Source of the DNA: Dehalococcoidia bacterium UBA2588
GTDB taxonomy: Bacteria; Chloroflexota; Dehalococcoidia; Lucifugimonadales; UBA3495
Direction of reading: 5' to 3'
Assembly (NCBI GenBank): GCA_002339805.1
Contig: DDKW01000017.1
Span: 44,272-108,271, forward strand
DNA: 64,000 nucleotides
Of the stretch, positions 61,252 to 64,000 are shown one piece after another. The position numbers and the translations under genes are program-made. Under the pieces are notes generated by a model. It saw only the letters and a list, made by a program, of their open reading frames with translations, had not been told where the DNA came from and made no database searches. How positions within the stretch are numbered: position 1 is the first letter of the stretch; the number at the start of each line of letters is the position of its first letter.

Positions 61252-63138
61252 CTACTTAAAAAGTTTCTTAATAGCATCATAATGCTTTGAAGCCTCTGAA
61301 TAGATAAATTCTCTATCATATTCCAAAATGAAACCTTCAATCTTTAGTGCGTTGAAGGCTTCTTTGATATTACTCAAATAGTCATCTTTTTTTGGTAAAG
61401 GTTCTGTAGATACGATGGTAGCTCCAATTGTTCCAATGATTTGGCCTTCACCTCCTATATTTTGATGTCTCAGATTCCAGCCAAGATGAATGCCCAAGGG
61501 TTTAGAAATTTCTGGAAGTGTGATTCCTGAATATTCATTATATGAATCATTCACGGCAGGTACTAGAACAGGGAATGGGTCACCTAAGAATTTGGGCACG
61601 TTACGAATGTCATAGTCCTCTTCACTAAATTCCATCTGAGAGATTTGTTTTATATGAACAGGATCAGGCACCAGCCCGGAAGCTTTATACTCTTCTTTAA
61701 GGTTCTCGTAGGGTATTAAGGTCCCTTGGTCTATTCTTGGTAACTTGTTAGCGGGAGGAGTTATATCACTCTCCACCCAGGCTGTTAAATGGAGGAATAA
61801 AGCTCTAAGAGCAGGACGATAATCTATGACATTAAAATGATTTTCTGATTGTACTCCATTCCCGGCATCTTCCTTGGTAAACGGGAATTTCCCTGAAGAA
61901 TGTTGGGTGCCAGAATAATAATACATCCTACAAGTTGGATCTGGATCCAGATCATTCTGTCCATCCGGCGTTGTATGAGACAAAGATGCATGTGCCCACC
62001 AATATTCAGACGCAGTGTTTACAAGGAAAAGTTTTGGTACTCCTCCTCTTTGGTATTGAGTTTCTAGCAAAGAATCTTGAGAACTACTTGAAGGAGTGGT
62101 TGCTGTAAATGGAGGTAAATTACTTGTGCTCTGTTTTATAGCAGATGAAGGCTGAGCAAATCTCTGATTGAACTCCCCTCTTCTTGCTCCTGCAGCGTGA
62201 GCTATGACCCCATCAAATACTACATTGTTTTGAGTATCTAGATTGAGACCCAAGTAGATTAAATGCCTTAGGAATCTACCGCTCTGAGAATGGCCAAAGC
62301 CGTAAACTGTATCGATTGGGGGGCATTCTATTCCCTTAGCTCCGCATCTAAGAAATGACACCCAATCTCTAGTAGCCAGCAAGCCTATCCCATTGGCTAT
62401 TGTATTAACAGAGGTATAAGTGACCCTGTAAATTTTGCCTTGTTCAAAACCGGTCTCCAAAAATACGTAATTGGGGTCTGATACATACTGGTTGTCTTGT
62501 TCTTTACCAAAGCTCCAAGTCTCTCTATCAATGACTGTAGGCTTGGCATCTTCGTTTTCTTGAACAGTTAGTATAGCCGATACTTCATTGACATCATGAG
62601 CTGGTAATGGTGAGTGACCGCGTTCTGAGAGAAGGTGGTGCTTGCTCAATTCGTTCGTTTGTATAGTCATTGTGATCAAACCTGCTATGGGAATCCCATT
62701 TTGCAAGGGCTGAGGTCCTTTTATGGAGAGCAAGCCAGGGGAATCCGGAACATCGTGCTGCCAACCACACCACGTTAACGTGTACCCTTTTTCGAGCAGG
62801 AATTCGTTCCCCGGTTCCCATCCAGAAGAGGAGGTAGAGGCTTCGGGCGCGTTATTTAACATCTTAAGAATCAAATTCCTGCCTCTGTTTGGTACGTCCA
62901 AAACTAGTTTGTTGTTCCCACTGTCTGGTACCAGGATCTTTGCATCTGAAGAGAATCTTACTTTTGCGTCCGAGTCTTTACATAATGGCAGATCTGCAAT
63001 GACTTGATGGGCATAATCATCTTGGTCTATTTCGAAGCTTACAACCAAATCTATTTCTGTATATGAAACTCCGCTTCCAAATTTACGTCCATTAGAGTAA
63101 GGAGCGGATTTAAGTATTGATATGTGTGATACCGGCAT
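61252..63138 (-). CDS. Alpha/beta hydrolase domain protein (Abhydrolase_10-like)
   Basis: 628 residues. The nucleophile elbow is GFGHSQSGRFLRH in the middle of the protein, preceded by a large beta-rich N-terminal region (about residues 1-270) with segments LDVPNRGRNLILKMLNN and GYTLTWCGWQHDVP. The catalytic His is likely in the C-terminal third (ESDITPPANKLP region). This matches the long Abhydrolase_10 family found in marine bacteria; substrate unknown. No signal peptide. Followed downstream by a 30-base gap to the small unknown gene. Confidence 0.78.
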   Translation of the reverse strand: MPVSHISILKSAPYSNGRKFGSGVSYTEIDLVVSFEIDQDDYAHQVIADLPLCKDSDAKVRFSSDAKILVPDSGNNKLVLDVPNRGRNLILKMLNNAPEASTSSSGWEPGNEFLLEKGYTLTWCGWQHDVPDSPGLLSIKGPQPLQNGIPIAGLITMTIQTNELSKHHLLSERGHSPLPAHDVNEVSAILTVQENEDAKPTVIDRETWSFGKEQDNQYVSDPNYVFLETGFEQGKIYRVTYTSVNTIANGIGLLATRDWVSFLRCGAKGIECPPIDTVYGFGHSQSGRFLRHLIYLGLNLDTQNNVVFDGVIAHAAGARRGEFNQRFAQPSSAIKQSTSNLPPFTATTPSSSSQDSLLETQYQRGGVPKLFLVNTASEYWWAHASLSHTTPDGQNDLDPDPTCRMYYYSGTQHSSGKFPFTKEDAGNGVQSENHFNVIDYRPALRALFLHLTAWVESDITPPANKLPRIDQGTLIPYENLKEEYKASGLVPDPVHIKQISQMEFSEEDYDIRNVPKFLGDPFPVLVPAVNDSYNEYSGITLPEISKPLGIHLGWNLRHQNIGGEGQIIGTIGATIVSTEPLPKKDDYLSNIKEAFNALKIEGFILEYDREFIYSEASKHYDAIKKLFK

Positions 63139-63180
63139 TACTTCTCCTTTTCTGACACATGTCTAGGTATAAATAAGTGG

Positions 63181-63253
63181 CGCGCTTGGTGAGATTCGAA
63201 CTCACGACTTCGTCCTCCGCAGGGACGCGCTCTATCCACTGAGCTACAAGCGC
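63181..63253 (-). tRNA. tRNA-Arg (anticodon GCG)
   Basis: Acceptor GCGCTTG/CAAGCGC, anticodon stem CGTCC/GGACG with loop CTGCGGA (anticodon GCG), T arm GTGAG-TTCGAAT-CTCAC. CCA encoded (63178-63180). The wobble base is G, whereas most bacteria use ACG (inosine after TadA) for CGN Arg codons. Confidence 0.92.
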
Positions 63254-63259
63254 ACATGG

Positions 63260-63342
63260 TACCGAGGGAGGGATTCGAACCCACACATCCGTAAGGACAC
63301 TGCGACCTGAACGCAGCGCGTCTACCGTTTCGCCACCTCGGC
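63260..63342 (-). tRNA. tRNA-Leu (anticodon CAG)
   Basis: Long variable arm (class II), anticodon stem CTGCG/CGCAG with loop TTCAGGT (anticodon CAG), acceptor GCCGAGG/CCTCGGT. CCA encoded (63257-63259). One T-stem position is a U-U mismatch. Separated from tRNA-Arg by a few bases, so probably one transcript. Confidence 0.92.
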
Positions 63343-63439
63343 ATTTGGTACATATCATACCATGTGTACTATCAGTGGTTTGATGACTATCAGAGATTAA
63401 TATGATTGTATTAGTCTACGGAGAGGTTATAAATAAATC

Positions 63440-64000
63440 TTAAGCACCCTGAGTTTGTAGTTTGGATTTACTCCAGAAGTAAAACCCAGTTATGACTACC
63501 AGCGTGACAAACCCAAACATGGCCACAGCTAGTTGTGGGTTTAAGTACGAAGCGGTTAACCCAATTAGAAATCCCCCAACAGAAGTTGAGCCCCATGTCC
63601 ATTGATGGATGCTCATAACTCGACCCCTATAACGGTCATCAGTAGAAAATTGCACTATTGTGGAATTAACTGTCAGATACGCGAAACTTAAAGATCCTGT
63701 TAATCCAATAAGGACGTACCCGATTGATATGCTGGAGTTGAGTCCAAATGCAATAATTGATAGCGAAAATAAAACGCCGGTGACTAGCATGATCCGCATA
63801 CTATTCTTTGTATTTGCGAATTTGGCTAAGATGACCGTGCTCAGCATGCCTCCTATGCCTAATGATAGCAACATATTACTGTACACAGACACGTCTTTGA
63901 CATATACCAACTTGGCGAAAGCGGGCAATAAAGTTTCAAACGACATTCCAAAGACGCCTGTGAAGATACCCATTAAGATCACGCCTAAGATACCCTTATT
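63440..64000 (-). CDS. MFS transporter, C-terminal part
   Basis: The gene enters from the right edge; the visible 187 codons contain about six membrane segments of the second half of an MFS protein (YRGRVMSIHQWTWGSTSVGGFLIG is the segment-10 region). Translation is in frame up to 64000, so the start is outside the window. Resembles the enterobactin-exporter/DHA3 branch. Specificity unknown. Confidence 0.78.
   Translation of the reverse strand, partial: NKGILGVILMGIFTGVFGMSFETLLPAFAKLVYVKDVSVYSNMLLSLGIGGMLSTVILAKFANTKNSMRIMLVTGVLFSLSIIAFGLNSSISIGYVLIGLTGSLSFAYLTVNSTIVQFSTDDRYRGRVMSIHQWTWGSTSVGGFLIGLTASYLNPQLAVAMFGFVTLVVITGFYFWSKSKLQTQGA

Overview
The window looks like chromosomal DNA from an AT-rich, oligotrophic, heterotrophic bacterium. 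The gene content best fits a marine Chloroflexota lineage such as SAR202. It carries many single-copy catabolic genes for carboxylic acids and CoA thioesters (an AMP-forming acyl-CoA ligase, a DUF35/thiolase pair, a fused CaiB/BaiF transferase, a crotonase, a MaoC pair, a BKACE enzyme, an HpcH/HpaI aldolase, an enolase-superfamily dehydratase and an FMN hydroxyacid oxidase). It also has several MFS, DMT and TauE/SafE transporters and a B12-centred metabolism. This assignment is inferred from gene content; no rRNA or phylogenetic marker was compared. I see no insertion sequence, prophage, CRISPR array, rRNA or origin, and no gene-free stretch over about 300 bases.

Layout. 1-9.7 kb: partial EVE-domain gene, acyl-CoA ligase divergent from DUF35 and thiolase, HpcH/HpaI aldolase, RNase D, M20 peptidase, a lipoprotein, tRNA-Glu, a HAD phosphatase, and an amidase preceded by a 60-residue GatC/AtzG-like protein. 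9.7-13 kb: CPBP membrane protease and aromatic amino acid genes (trpA, aroH, DAHP synthase). The DAHP synthase is preceded by a Tyr/Phe-rich leader peptide, an antiterminator and a rho-independent terminator, which looks like a complete ribosome-mediated attenuator. 13-17.6 kb: a cobalamin-binding XRE-type regulator with CarH-like ligand motifs, divergent from a strong promoter holding an 18-bp palindrome. That promoter serves a zinc-ribbon peptide and a DICT-Usp fusion, followed by a GNAT enzyme, a cytidylate-kinase-like protein and a rhomboid protease.

17.6-27.2 kb: BKACE enzyme, then a cobalamin cluster: a MoaD-CbiE fusion, CobN, an unknown 138-residue protein, a ChlI-ChlD chelatase motor and a lipoprotein. 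27.3-31 kb: glyS, birA, an SDR and a second SDR-like protein that has lost the catalytic residues. 31-37 kb: his genes hisZ, hisG, hisD, hisC and hisB, with a zinc phospholipase C-like gene between hisG and hisD. 37-43 kb: crotonase, a geranylgeranyl-reductase-like flavoprotein, DUF429, MeaB, and a cysteinyl-tRNA synthetase fused to a family 2 glycosyltransferase.

43-64 kb: accessory catabolism. A fused double CoA-transferase is followed by a cyclophilin-like protein and an FAD oxidase, then FmdB, DUF971, a ThDP enzyme with an MFS transporter, an FMN hydroxyacid oxidase, an alpha/beta hydrolase/unknown/TPR operon, tRNA-Val, three tandem TauE/SafE exporters, an enolase-superfamily enzyme, a DMT exporter, a MaoC pair, an MFS transporter, a large alpha/beta hydrolase, tRNA-Arg(GCG), tRNA-Leu, and a partial MFS gene at the right edge.

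The main candidates for something new are the B12/DICT sensory module at 13.0-15.5 kb, the Tyr/Phe attenuator at 11.7-11.9 kb, the CysRS-glycosyltransferase fusion and the MoaD-CbiE fusion.
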